From contig JASPKZ010007299.1 of the NCBI GenBank assembly GCA_030220185.1, positions 186,001 to 250,000 on the forward strand: DNA of 64,000 nucleotides, written 5' to 3'. The DNA is from Diploptera punctata (Eukaryota > Arthropoda > Insecta > Blattodea > Blaberidae). A program made the translations under genes and the position numbers. Within the stretch, counting starts at the first letter, position 1. The number at the start of each line of letters is the position of its first letter. Positions 1-11,040 of this stretch are shown here, piece after piece. The notes beneath the pieces are model-generated. The model was not told where the DNA came from, made no database searches, and saw only the letters and a program-made list of their open reading frames with translations.

Positions 1-564
1 TACTTTGTAATTCTGAAACCTGGTCTTGTTTACATGTGACAGCTGTTCAGAGTGACCTCTACTGTACGGTTGAAGCTTAGTCAACTTCGTGTCATTGGAC
101 GGAGAGGTTTCTCTTTACTTATGTAGTAATACAGAGAGTTTTGCAAATAAGTAAGCGAGAAACGAAAGAACATTTCGTGTGCTCCAGTAATTCTGAAACA
201 AAGACATCAATCAATGAATGCTTCGAACAGTAGTGAATTGTGCAGGAAATAGGGCGTGAGAAATAAACCGAGATACCAAAATGATTACAAGAAGAAAAAA
301 ATACAACTGACATGTAAATTTCGCTTCATTCTTCCACATGATTTGACTGCGAGGGAAATAATTCACGGTGCCGTCAGACATACATTTTTTACTAACATAT
401 CTCCTGGGTTTTCTTGTTTTCATTCAAAAATCACTAATTTCCCAGGTGTAAAAAAATGTAAATGATGGTTTTACGATTTTTTCTTTCACCGAATAGAATT
501 TGTTTATTTCAACACTGTCGTTATAGAAATTACTCTATAATGAATAGCAAATAAATAGATTAAT
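1..564. other. AT-rich stretch, nothing recognised
   Basis: No repeat shared with the rest of the window and no credible coding signal. The open frames here are short and lack any recognisable domain. Confidence 0.5.
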
Positions 565-693
565 AACTTACTCACTGGCATTATCGGGCCAGGAGGTTCA
601 TGGCCGCGATGACAAATGTTCTCCAAACATCCATAATCTAAATTAATGTTTCCAAATTACTTCCCTGTATAATTAACCTCCCTCAAATTACAC
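565..693 (-). mobile_element. LINE-B 3' end fragment
   Basis: The reverse complement corresponds to the last ~40 codons and stop of LINE-B, compared with the better copy at 54129-55571. The plus strand has the characteristic CACTGGCA-TATCG start of the inverted 3' end, then GGTTCATGGCCGCG and the CTCCAAACATCC and ACTTCCCTGTATAAT blocks. It is diverged and strongly truncated at the 5' end. Confidence 0.7.
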
Positions 694-855
694 TTTGTAA
701 CAAATTTTAACGGTTTTTTTGAAGAGTTATTTTCTGGTTGTTTATGTCCCAAAAGTATGGAAAATGGCCGTTATGTTCCATAAACTTTGCTTTTCTGATA
801 CATACCTTGAATTATATTTGTTTTTTTTTTCAGCAACGTTAGTGCTTCTTATGGC

Positions 856-1500
856 GAGTATTTAACTCATGCCCCAAATGGGAGACAATGATCGATAATG
901 TTTCAATTGATTTTGTTTTACAACCAATTACAGTCATGTTTCACTTCGATAATTATCGAATTTTGATTACCAAAATAAAGGAAGCTCCGCCATTTTAATA
1001 ATCTGAACAGGTCAGAGCATTATTTTGCAGTGACTGACTCTCTAACAAATACGTTGAATATAGCAAATAATGAACAGATTCTTTCGACCTACACATTTGA
1101 TAATTGTGTATTCAATAATTGTGCTTTTAAATACTGATTTTATTGAGTTGTTTCCGAAAAAATGAATAAATAACCTATAATGTTGCTTATAGAATAGAGT
1201 TTGATGTGTTTCATTTTTTCTCTACTAGGGTGCATTGTTACAATATTGCGATCCCATTTAGCAGTAAACAGTATGATCAAGTTGCAATGCTGAATAAATG
1301 AAACCTAACCAAATATTTCTCATTTGTTTTCAAACATCGCCGTTTACATTAAATATATAAATATTTTAAAATAACTATATTTAAATAACGATCTGTGAGT
1401 AAACAGCTTAATGTTATTCGTTAAATAGTCCTACCAAATGCCACTATCGATTTTCAAAATATCTAGATAAATTGTAAATCACTCGTGGCATTACGTATGA
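856..1500 (+). repeat. R3 dispersed repeat, copy 1
   Basis: Starts TTTAACTCATGCCCCAAATGGGA and ends with a hairpin-like block (TGCCACT ... AAATCACTCGTGGCATTAC). The same structure recurs at 16597-17269 (opposite strand) and 61496-62210. Internal shared blocks include AACATCGCC-TTTACATTAAATATAT and TTCGTTAAATAGTCCTA. There is no coding capacity. It is probably a non-autonomous DNA element, but the class is undetermined. Confidence 0.75.
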
Positions 1501-1575
1501 AAATGTTGCTGTTAACTGATTTAGTTTTTTTTATCTTTGGTTAAAAGTGTAGGGATAATAATAGACGTCCCAGTG

Positions 1576-2573
1576 ATGGCATCAAGAGGCTGCAAGCATC
1601 CGGTAGAGGCTTTTTGTTATGTCTGCGGCCAGTTTATTAAGACAAGAGTAAAAACGTACTCTGTACAAGCATCTTCTCAAATGTGCGACGCCTACAAAGG
1701 ACATTTCAGAATGCCTATTGGGGATCAGGACAAACTCTGGGCACCTCATTTCGTCTGCGAATACTGTACACGAACTTTGGAAGATAAGAACGGATTTTGT
1801 TTGAAATGTGGATTAAATAAATACATTCACGTTTAACTTGTTCTTTTGCAGGATGATACAGAGGGGAAAAGATGTGCAGGAAGTTTGGTATACCAAGGAT
1901 ATCGAGGGAGCCCACTGATAATTCAAGCAACTGTTACTTCTATACTATGTACCCTCAAAAACGTTGGATAGGCAAGAATGCTCCTGGTATAATTTATCCA
2001 GATCTCCCTTTATACATTGGCACTAACAGAAAGCAAGAAAGTGCTAATGCCTCCACTGCACATAAAGCTGGATCTTATGAAGCAGTTTGTACGAGCCCTG
2101 GATGAAAATTCATCAACTTTCAAATATCTTCAAGCCTTCTTCCGTAATTTGTCCGAGGCATAGGACAAAGCAGATGTTTTCGTGGGACCATAAATAAAAA
2201 ATATCCTACAATGCAACGAATTTCCACACAAGCTTGATGAGAAGAAGAAAGCTGCTTGGACCCGTTTCACTGCAGTTGTTCAGGGCTTTCTGGGCAATAA
2301 CAAGAGCGAAAACTATGAGAAATTGGTCCGGAACTTAGTGAATAACTGCAATGCAATGGGCTGCAAAATGTCGCTGATGGTCCATATGCTTGATGCTCAT
2401 CTTAATACATTCAAGGAGAATAGGGGAGCTTACTCGGAGGAACAAGGGGAGTGCTCCATCAGTATATGCTGCTTTTTGAACGCCGCTACCAGAAGCAGTA
2501 TAATGGGTGTATGATGGGAGAGGGGGCTAATTTAGTGTATAAACGTAAATCTCGAAGAGCAACATACTTATAA
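1576..2573 (+). pseudogene. Frameshifted copy of multicopy Cys-rich arthropod protein family
   Basis: Three collinear coding blocks read as one decayed protein. Block 1 (from ATG 1576, starting MASRGCKHPVEAFCYVCG) carries paired Cys residues in FCYVCG and a WAPHFVCEYC motif. Block 2 (from about 1866) contains KFGIPRISREPTDN and the YPDLP motif. Block 3 (about 2230-2573) contains AAWTRFTAVVQGFLGN-KSENY, MGCKMSLMVHMLDAHL and finally FERRYQKQYNGCMM...YKRKSRR before the stop at 2571. These motifs recall an uncharacterised protein family present in many copies in arthropod genomes (WAPH-VC-C, KFG-P-WREP, GC-MSLK-HFLHSHL). Function is unknown to me. About 70 nt interrupt the join of blocks 1 and 2, ending in a TTTTGCAG acceptor-like tract. 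Block 3 has a stop (near 2161) and at least one frameshift near 2455. An ancestral TTG at 1537 opens the same frame, but ATG 1576 matches the family start. Confidence 0.75.
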
Positions 2574-3004
2574 AAATGGTAGTATTATTTTTACTATGTT
2601 GCATACATTTTAATTGCATTCAACATAATATTTCTTTCTATGCATTTTATAGTTAAAATAAATGATATTTGGCAACTTTTCTGAAACGAAAATAAGTGAA
2701 TTTCAAATTCATCAATATCCCCTTCACAAAAGTAAAGTTTGACAAATATAATTATGTTTTTCCTAATGTTTCAGATATAATCAATTAGAAAGTAGCATTT
2801 ATTTTCCAAGGACAAAAATTGTGTTACATGGTGTTATGATTAATATTATTTTCCAATATGAGCATATCGGAAAACTAAATTAATGGTTTTCAGGGGTTTA
2901 AACCATAGAAAATGCAAAATAATGATCAATAAAAAATGTAATCAACAAGTAAACAACTTCAACTACAGGGTATAACGTGTCTTACTGCCAAAAGAATGAT
3001 ATAA
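2574..3004. other. AT-rich stretch, nothing recognised
   Basis: Low-complexity AT-rich sequence without ORFs or copies elsewhere in the window that I could see. Confidence 0.5.
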
Positions 3005-3655
3005 ACCTAAAATTCAACAAATTTTATAATATTTTCGGAAGAATTAATTCTAAAAAATAAAACATTACATATTACACAATTGAAATTCTATAAAACTATG
3101 GCAGTACCAATGTTAACATCAATACTAATAAAATTCATATCAAATTCCGTTTAGGTGAATAGTCATAAGATGAAAACTTAAAATATATACCTTTTTTGGC
3201 AGGTGCCGTCGCCCTTAAAATATTATATTTAAAATATTATATGGAGGCCTTTCGGAAGTTAACCTTCATCGGCAGCAGGATGAGCTTCTGCTACAAGTTG
3301 TTGTTTATGACGATGTAGACTCAAGGTGTCTGTAGCAGCAACTATGTTAACATATACTTGTGAAAATTGGATACTTAATAGATCAGATAAAAGGAAAATA
3401 GAAGTAGCTGAAATGAAATCCTTACGTTCAATAGCAGGCTATACATTATTAGATAAGAAATGTAATGAATAAATAAGAATCGAATTAAACATCTACATTT
3501 TTATATAAATAAAATTCAAAATTAAGAATGTAACTGGCTACAACATAAATATAGAAATAATGTCACCCAATAGACTCCTACAAATGTTGCTTTGTTACCA
3601 AACCAAAGGAAGAAGAAATAATGGGCGCCCCATAACTAGATGGAGGGATACAGTC
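3005..3655 (+). mobile_element. LINE-G 3' fragment, split by a foldback
   Basis: Decayed RTE-like C-terminal coding region. The part before the insertion reads LKFYKTMAVPML. After the insertion it resumes as MLTYTCENWILN-SDKRKIEVAEMKSLRSIAGYTLLDKK, then degrades through a stop into RGRRNNGRPITRWRD. The same family occurs inverted at 35362-35760, where the reading across the insertion point is uninterrupted (MLTYACENWTLNKSDKKK). That comparison shows that 3119-3343 is a later insertion. It is truncated at 3655, where an unrelated LINE-B fragment begins. Confidence 0.85.
3119..3343 (-). mobile_element. PLE-like foldback half-element with 9-bp TSD
   Basis: A 225-bp insertion in LINE-G flanked by perfect ATGTTAACA duplications (3110-3118 and 3344-3352). 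It matches the reverse complement of 61496 inward to the loop of the foldback at 61086-61495: a shared tail (TCAATACTAAT-AAATTCATATC), then GGCAGGTGCCGTCG, then the core. The minus strand at 3245-3272 reads CCGATGA-stem-CTTC-CGAAAGG, a hammerhead-like core with U4 replaced by C. Only one arm is present here. Confidence 0.8.
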
Positions 3656-3893
3656 TCTTCATGTCCTGCCCATCGCAGTCTATGAGACTTAACTATTCTT
3701 ATTATATATGGCTTCCTATAAAGATCATGTAGCTCACTGTTATGTTGTCTTCTCCATTCGCCTGTCTGTTTATCTCTCTTTATTTCAATGTTTTTATTCT
3801 AAGAACTGTATTCTCAAATACTCGTAATATCCTTTTCTCCTTAAAGTAAGAGTCCATGTTTCGCATCCACATCATATAACTGTTACAAACGTT
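3656..3893 (-). mobile_element. LINE-B internal fragment
   Basis: The reverse complement matches the region of LINE-B encoding SRRLRWAGH back through EERRLRVFEN to the GCETWTLT block (compare 54370-54600). It carries many small indels. It joins LINE-G directly at 3655/3656. Confidence 0.8.
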
Positions 3894-3910
3894 ATATAAT
3901 TATACATATA

Positions 3911-3952
3911 TATGATTGCAGTGAAAGACCTGCCCTCGGGCAGAATTACTAT

Positions 3953-3987
<35 letters not shown>
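3911..3987 (+). repeat. SINE1 tail-1 remnant followed by (TA)n
   Basis: The TATGATTGCAGTGAAAGACC-TGCCC-CGGGCAGAATTACTATGG block equals the 3' end of SINE1 at 39712-40054. Only the last ~45 bp remain, running into about 30 bp of TA repeat. Confidence 0.75.
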
Positions 3988-3989
<2 letters not shown>

Positions 3990-4084
3990 TTTCGCATACA
4001 ATAGTTAACACAACTTTATATATATATAAATTTGAATATACTCTTTTCATCCATACAAGTCTTAGGTCCTTAGGCATGTTACGA

Positions 4085-4452
4085 TACCACTGAAGAATTT
4101 TGTATCTAGCACTTCCTTGGACAGCCCAGGGATAACTTCCCTATTCGAAGCATGGCTTTGGGAACTCTATCTAAACTCACTCATCGTAAATGATTCATCC
4201 AGTTGTTCTGATATTCATGTATGTACTTAATGCCGGTTCCAAATATAGTTCCTTCAAAACATCAAAATTACATTTATAATCCCACTTGGTGTTCCCTGCT
4301 GTATATCTCAAAAATCTCATTTCACTAAAAGCTATCCTTCTCTCCACTCCTTTCCTCGAAGTCCATACCTCACTGCCGCAGCAAAATGCAGGTCTTGTTA
4401 AGGTTTTGTATAACCGTACTCTGGTATCTCTCTGGACTAGTGTAGGTTTCAT
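4085..4452 (-). mobile_element. RTE-like LINE 3' fragment (LINE-A related)
   Basis: The minus strand encodes TRVRLYKTLTRP-FCCGSEVWTSRKGVERRIAFSEMRFLRYTAGNTKWDYK, the classic region just downstream of the RT palm in RTE-like LINEs. It continues as WMNHLR and DRVPKAMLR after a stop near 4185. There is no RT catalytic motif, so this is a 5'-truncated dead copy. Confidence 0.85.
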
Positions 4453-5646
4453 TGCTAAATTAATTATTCATTAGGTTTTATTAAATTATTTCAACATCAA
4501 GTTCTTAATTGGATGATATGGCACGTAATAAATGCCTTCATGATGTTTTCTTAGTAGAAGCCACCCTGTTTTGATGTGAATAGAAGTTTACTTCTGGGTA
4601 CACGAAAATTTCAAGTAGAGAGTGGTGTGTATCTGCTCATGTAATGTTTGAATAGCACAATTGTTGGTGTGACAGCGCGTAAAACTGGAAATCTCAGGTT
4701 CAAATCTCGAATCAAGCATATTTTTTTCTCTTTAGATGTATTAGATATAATTATATAACTATGTTTGAGCTGTCATATGATTGAAAATGAAAGTTGTGGA
4801 AAACTGCTATCACATATTAACGTGCATACAAGAGTAAAAATTGTTACTTCCTTAATACAACTTAATAGTATATTACGATGCAAGGTTGGGATGTGTTTTT
4901 TACAGAAACGAAGATATTTGCTCGGTTTTTAATTTCCGAGATTCTGTAAAATACTTCACAAACGTGCGTTGTACAATATTTTTTGCGCGATAGTGTTTTC
5001 AAAATAATAAATAATAGTAAAATAATAACATATTTTTGGAAATATTTGCGTTCATTATAAACAACTGACTAACGTTTATTAGTTGAACCTACAGCAGGCC
5101 GTGACACCAATCAGTGGCAAAATGGCGGCAACTACATATTTATTGTATTATATTGTTTCAAATAAAGTTCAGTTCATTTAAAATGCAGTTATTTGTTTTG
5201 TATAATGTATATTTAGATTTATTTTATTTAGATTTATTTAGCCTGGTGGAGTTAAGGCCATGTGGCCTTCTCTTCCACTCACCAGGACAAACATATATTA
5301 CATCAGAATATAACAATCTTAATTAACTCTAATATTAAACACTAAGTAAAAATTTGATCAAAAGATAATATCTAATATATTACGATCTATAATACAACCA
5401 GTTAATATTAGTTAAAATTAAGACTAAAACTAATAATAAAATGTATACAAGAAAGGCATATTAAATTGTCCCTGCCTAGTGTACATAAAAAACAAAGGAA
5501 AATAATGAGATATAGAAAACTAATTTTACGATTATACAATATTTAAAACAAAACAAATAAAAATATTTGTTATTCTTAATATTATTTTCATAAATAATTA
5601 AATATATTATTATTGCTAAAAGAATATTATCAGTGAGGTGTATAAG

Positions 5647-7035
5647 TTAGTTTGTTATTAAATAATTCTTTAGTTTGTTTTTGAAGGATGTTATAGTTTG
5701 ACAGTCTCTGACATAGGACGGAAGGGAATTCCATGTTTTGGTAAGTGAGACCGTAAAAGATAATGAATAATATACAGTGTGATGAGGCGGGATATAAAGG
5801 ACAATGTGCTGATGGGATCGAGTGTCAAGATTATGTGTGTCGGATAGTCTGATGAAGCGGCGTGATAAATAATTAGGCGATGATGTGTGAAGTATTTTAT
5901 AGAGAAGGGATAAGGAATGGACAGTTCTACGATCTCTTAGACGAAGCCACGATAATTGTTCCAGGGACGGTGTAACATGGTCAAATTTGCGAATACCACA
6001 AATAAAACGTGCGCAAGAATTATGAACACGTTGAAGTCTTTGAGTGGAAATAATATTTAAGTCTGTAAAAAGAGTGTCACAATAATCAAAATGGGGCATT
6101 GCAAGTGTTTCTACTAACATTTTCCTAAGGGCGAATGGCAAACAATTTCGTACACGATTTAATGAATGTATTATTGAGAAGATTGTTTTGCATGTATGGT
6201 TTATTTGTGTATTCCAATTTAAGTTTTTGTCAATAAATACTCCTAGAATTTTTACTGTCTCACTATAAGGGATTTGAACTCCATTTAGTGACACATGCGA
6301 AACTGTGTTTAGGTTAATTGTAGATAATAGTCTCTGGTGACCCATAATGATTGATTGTGACTTTCTAGGATTTAATTGCAGTCCATATTTAACTGTCCAA
6401 GTCATTAGTGAGTCAAGATCCTCGTTAATTTTGGCAACAGCGTCATTTAGTGAATATTTGTCTGTGTGGATGTAGATTTGCATGTCGTCTGCAAATAAAT
6501 TATGTTTGCAATGCTTTAGGGAGTTAGATATGTCATTTATGTAGATTGAAAAAAGCAAAGGTCCAAGTACCGAACCCTGTGGAACCCCAGCTTTACAGAA
6601 GGACCAAGAAGAACATAATGTATGATTTCCTACAACAGATTGCTGGCGCTCATGAAGGTAGGAATTGAACCATTTCGTGGCACTATCAGAGAGTAAGAGG
6701 TTTTTAAGTTTATGCAACAATAAGTCCAAGTCTACCGTGTCGAATGCTTTACTAAAGTCCAGTAATGTAAGAATGGTAAGTTTTTGATTATCAGCAGCTT
6801 CGCGTATGTCTTAGCAAATATTTAGTAGATGAGTATTTGTATTGGGTCCTGTCCTGAAGCCTGACTGAAATTGATCTAGAAGGTTGTGTTCATTTAGGTA
6901 GTCAGTCAGTTGTTTATGGACTAATCGTTTCAGAGCTTTTGAAAAGGTAGGTAAAATGCTAATGGGTCGAAAGTCGTTCGGGGTTGAGGGCGTTTTAACT
7001 TCAGACAGTGGGCGTACGAGGGCTTGTTTCCACAA
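5647..7035 (-). pseudogene. Reverse transcriptase domain of the CR1-like LINE
   Basis: Encodes the RNA-dependent DNA polymerase that copies LINE RNA at the nicked target. Visible in order are FRPISILP, FQSGFR, LLDFSKAFDTVD (motif A with catalytic Asp, about 6760), GVPQGSVLGPLLFSIYINDI (motif B), and FADDMQIYI (motif C, double Asp). These are followed by the thumb region KILGVFIDKNLNW and the C-terminal RLQRVHNSCARFICG / LSWLRLRDRR block typical of CR1/L2-type elements. It ends NYLITN-stop at 5647. One in-frame stop lies at about 6808-6810 between LLNIC and DIREAAD. A frameshift near 7040-7066 separates it from the upstream linker. Both motif A and motif C Asp residues are intact. Confidence 0.92.
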
Positions 7036-7066
7036 TGAGGGATATGTAGAACGTTGTAGTGAGGAG

Positions 7067-7696
7067 TTATATAGTAGGTAGTATAGCTTCGATTATTTTA
7101 TTCAGTAATGTAATATTTATACGGTCAGTTCCTTCTGCTTTGGTTTTTATTCGCATGATGGTTTTCTTTACGTCGTAATCTGTAACATATGAGAAGTGGA
7201 AATGTTCTCTGTCGGGTTGATTTGTCAGTGATAATTCATTTATTGTTTGTTCTTTATCCTTTGGAGTAGTAGTTATACCTGTGAAGTGATTATTGAGTGT
7301 GTCCAGGGAAACAGGTAATTTGTCTACCTGTGTGTCTTTTCTCCCAATTCCCATTCTATTCAAGTTTTTCCAGATTTCTGAAGTATTGGTATCTGTTAGG
7401 CTGTATAAATGTCTAAGTTTGGCGTTTCTTATAGCTTGATTTGTCTTGTTACGTAACTGTTTATTTTGATAGAGATTTGTGTCTGTTTTGTCGAGTCTAT
7501 ATTTCGTATGTGCTGCGTCTCTATCAGCCATCAAGTTACGAATTGAAAGAGTCATCCAGGGTGCAGGGCGTCGTTTCACGAGTTTAGTTTTTAGTGGGGC
7601 GTGTCTGTTGTATAATTGTAGTATAAAGTCATTTAGTGCCTCAACTTTTTCATCTACAGTATGCAGCGTCCATATTGAATGCCACGGCATCTGCAT
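7067..7696 (-). pseudogene. EN-RT linker region of the CR1-like LINE
   Basis: A 209-codon open segment: MPWHSIWTLHTVDEKVEALNDFILQLYNRHAPLKTKLVKRRPAPW and then IRNAKLRHLYSLTDTNTSEIWKNLNRMG. That is the usual spacer between endonuclease and RT in CR1/Jockey-type polyproteins (family knowledge). It continues upstream in another frame into the endonuclease C-terminus. Downstream it runs into the RT after a frameshift around 7040-7066. It has no catalytic residues of its own. Confidence 0.85.
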
Positions 7697-8528
7697 AGCT
7701 TCTTCAATTAGGGCTGCATTGTCTATATGTTTTAAGTCTCTAAACGTAATAGTCTTTCGAGTCGGTTTGGGGCACTGCAGTGAATATGCTAAGAATATAA
7801 TATCATGTGCTGATATTCCCGGGCTGGCAGTTGCCCGTGAGTAAGTACTCTGTCTGGATTATTAGTTGCAATTAAGTCAAATAACGTCTCAGAGTGATGA
7901 GTGTGATGTGTAGGTCGTAGGGGTAGGAGAGTCATATCACAAGCCTGGAACGTGGCCATCAGTTGTTGTGTATGTCTGTTATCAGTGTCTAGTATATTTA
8001 TATTAAAGTGGCCCTAACGATAACGTGTTCACATTGTATTCGCGCGTTTTGTAAAGTGGACTCAATTTCAGCGATGGCTTTTATTTTAGGAGGTTGGTAT
8101 ACTACACAGAGAAGACATTTTTTGAAACTGACAAATATTTCTATGAACATAATTTCGGCAGATGGTTCGTTATTAGATAGATACACAATTTTAGGAGTAA
8201 GGTCTGTTCTAACGAAGGCTCCAATACCGCCCCCGCGACTGTAAACACGATCGTGTCTAAGAAAAGTATAACCATCCATGTTAATTAAAGAAGAGGTAAT
8301 GTTGGGATTTAGCCACGTTTCAGATATGAGAAGAGCATGAATATTTAAAGAGAAGAAAATTGTTCTGATTTCATCTATATGTGCAGTAATACTTTGAGCA
8401 TTGAAATGGGCTACCTGCAAGGAAGTACGGTATGGGGATAAAGCTATTTCTAAAGCATTCCTTGAAGTAGTGGGGTCGAAAAGGGGTGTGGGAAGGTTAT
8501 TGTCCTGTAGCCTGTCAAAGACTGTCAA
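7697..8528 (-). pseudogene. AP-endonuclease domain of the CR1-like LINE
   Basis: An apurinic-like endonuclease that nicks the chromosomal target before reverse transcription. Motifs on the minus strand are VAHFNAQSI, HALLISETWL (catalytic Glu), GGGIGAFVR, then after a frameshift near 8000 GHFNINILD (normally GDFN, so the Asp is altered to His). ETLFDLIATNN and, after a further frameshift near 7830, GISAHDIIFLAYSLQCPK (the SxHD/H motif) follow. Two frameshifts and the GDFN change make this copy inactive. The start at 8528 is the first plausible initiation in the frame, but upstream sequence up to 8680 could be leader or lost N-terminus. Confidence 0.85.
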
Positions 8529-8915
8529 AGGAGAATCATCATTTAAACAAAAAAGGTCGTAAAATATTTCAACAAACTAAACTTGGTATCATGTCACTAA
8601 GAAATCTTAATTTTATGTACTATTAATAAAATGTTTAAAGTGATAACTGTCGGTTATTCACTGGCCGTGTTCGCACTAATTATATTAACATTATGTTTTG
8701 GATATATTTTTGTATATACATTGTACGTAGTATACATAGAGGGCAGTGGTTTTACTTCCCACACGTGGTTTGTAATATGTAATATTACAGTGCAGTTATT
8801 TTATTACAGTGTAGTTATTTAGGTTGCAACCACGAAATGTTGGAAGTTCAACTTTCAATCATGGTCGCCATTGTTGTAAGTATGACAAAACGCACTATCG
8901 AACAATATGTATTGT

Positions 8916-10490
8916 ACAGTAATATACGTAACCTATTGAATCGACTCCCTAGCATGACAAAATATAGGCCTAATTTTAAAACGAAAATAATAAAATAAAA
9001 ACATGAATGTTTACCATTTCATATCAGTCCTTTTCATTAGGAATAATTTCATATTTTAACACTAATGATCAGACCATTAATCATTCATCTTGAGACTTAC
9101 AACTGAATTATTTTTACTAAACTTGCAAAAAAAATAAGTATTTAATGATTAAATTAATGTTTTTAATGCGAGTGTCATAACTAATAATGATAGTATTATG
9201 ACAGTCTTGGACATTAACATCAGTAAGTTAATTAATTTCACAATGTACAGTCAGTGCACCACTGAAATGTTAAATAGTGTAAGATCATTAAATGTGAAAA
9301 TTATGATAATTTTTAACGATTTTTTAAATTCAAGCATTCTTCATGTCGTCCCATATTTCTTTCTGACTAAGAATGCTTCTTCTTATTCTGCTTCTTCTTC
9401 TTCTTATTCTTCTGTAGCTCCACGTCCCTTTTCGTCTAGCTTTAACCTCCCTTGTAATACTCGACAATTCTCGCTTGCTTTATTCCTCCTATAGAGTCTT
9501 ATATAGTAGCGGATGCACTTTTTACAAACAAAATAGTAACTCCATTGATCCGTAATGGATTTTCTTCAAATTTTGCACACTTATTCTACATGATTTAGCA
9601 TTTAGTCGATACATTAATACATGTGACAACTATATATATGTTTCTAGAAGATATTTTTTCATTTAAAAAATATGTCGCCACAAATAACAAGATTGCAACT
9701 AAACCAAATAAAAACCAATTACTATTTTATACTTAAAACTGACATAATATTGATGTTGGACCTCAATGAAGATTCCAATTGACTTCATATTCAAGGAACA
9801 TATTTTTTTTAAAATGTATTTTTAAGAAATGTTACGTTTTTGAGTACATCTGCCCAAAACATTGCTCATTTTTCATTCAAATCTACTTGAGATACATCCT
9901 CTAGAGAGTATGATAACAGATTTGTGTTTACAATTTTATAGAAATACAACGAGTAGTTCTCAAGATGATATGTTTTTTTATTGAAACATTAAGTATTTCG
10001 GAAAGGGCGACTGAAGCTTCAACATGCTTGTTTACTTAAATCCTCCATTAAAAGCACCTGAAGCGTAAGTTACACATTCCCTCTTTTCATGTTGAATGTG
10101 TTCTTCTAATCTTCATCTCCTGATCATTCTGGCTTCTAATGTTGATTCTCACGCCCTTTTTTCTGCTATTTGAACTCTTAAAGTGTCACAAGCACTTAGG
10201 ATCTTCTTGTGAAATCTACTATCTTCACACCTAATTTACTAGATTCTTGCAATAGGTTTAATGTTCTCCATGATGGCATTTTGAATTGGATGAAGATGTT
10301 TGTATGTACTAGAAGTACCTGCGATCTCAACACGATGATATTCATACCTTCAATCAGATGTTTTAGGACAGAATGCATGATATCGTAAGATAACCTGGTG
10401 GCACTGGTCAAAAATAAATTACTTACGAAAGAAAAAAATTGATTGAAATAAGTGTATTCTATTACAATTTTAATAAAAATAGAAAAATAT
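8916..10490. other. AT-rich stretch with a (TTC)n tract
   Basis: No repeat copy or ORF that I can name. A CT-rich TTC/TTA-type microsatellite lies at about 9376-9415. The remainder is unique-looking AT-rich DNA. Several short open frames here have no domain features. Confidence 0.45.
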
Positions 10491-10491
10491 T

Positions 10492-10945
10492 TTAGATAAT
10501 AAATTCTATCTTCAAGCCACAGTTAGTCCAAAAGCATTCAAGATTAAAAGTGTATAAAACACTGGCTCTTCCAACTCTTTTGTATGGTAGCGAAGTATGG
10601 ACGTTGAAACAGAAGGATATACAGAGACTTAGATCTGCTGAAATGAGATATCTTCGGAGGACTGCAGGATACACACTACTAGATCACAAAAAAATTAAGA
10701 CATCTTAGAAGAATTACATATGGAATCTTTACAAAACAAAATTTCTGATTATAAGTCAAGATGGATACAACATGATGTTCATCGAATGGAAGATCACAGA
10801 ATACCCAAACAAATGTTAGATATCAACCTGCAGGAAGAAGAAGACCAGGACGTCCACTCAAAAGACTTCTGGATGGAGTTTCTCTTGAGGCCGAAATAGG
10901 TCAACAAATGGCCTAAATTCGTGAATGTACTATGATGATGATGAT
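10492..10945 (+). mobile_element. LINE-A 3' end, plus-strand copy
   Basis: Reads LKVYKTLALPTLLYGSEVWTLKQKDIQRLRSAEMRYLRRTAGYTLLDHKK, then shifts frame near 10690. It ends with an ATGATGATGAT tail at 10932-10945. The inverted copy at 60225-60594 is very similar and keeps the frame further. It has no RT catalytic motifs and is 5' truncated. Confidence 0.88.
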
Positions 10946-11040
10946 TTTAGATAGATAATGGGAAATACGGATTCAAAGCAAGTCGAACTTGGTGTATCTT
11001 CTATTCATTTTCTATCTAAATAAAAATATAAATGTTTGTT

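Larger units (their letters stand above)
5214..8680 (-). mobile_element. CR1/Jockey-superfamily LINE, near full length, inactivated
   Basis: A single 3.47-kb element inserted in R1, with 6-bp target duplications. From its 5' end (8680) it has a ~150-bp leader, an AP-endonuclease domain, a linker, a reverse transcriptase, and a 3' UTR. The UTR ends in a small hairpin (GGCCACATGGCC), then CTCCACCAGGCTAAATAAATC-type tail repeats. That end type is common in CR1/Kiri-like insect LINEs (family knowledge). Few stops and frameshifts remain, so it is among the younger elements here. No ORF1 (gag-like) is visible. The element is either 5' truncated or of a one-ORF type. Confidence 0.9.
4860..8915 (+). 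repeat. R1 dispersed repeat, copy A, split by the CR1-like LINE
   Basis: R1 begins TAGTATATTACGATGC-AGGTTGGGA and ends near AATCATGGTCGCCATTG...GACAAAACGCACTATCG. The left part is 4860-5213 and the right part 8681-8915. The unsplit copy at 50636-51290 runs straight through the join (ATGTATATTAACACTA...GGATAT). TATATT at 5208-5213 and 8681-8686 is the target duplication of the inserted LINE. R1 has no coding capacity. Its class is unknown. Confidence 0.85.

Noticed and set aside
7479..8244. Plus-strand open frames of 121 and 78 codons
   Set aside because: They are antisense shadows of the CR1-like LINE, whose motifs are on the minus strand.
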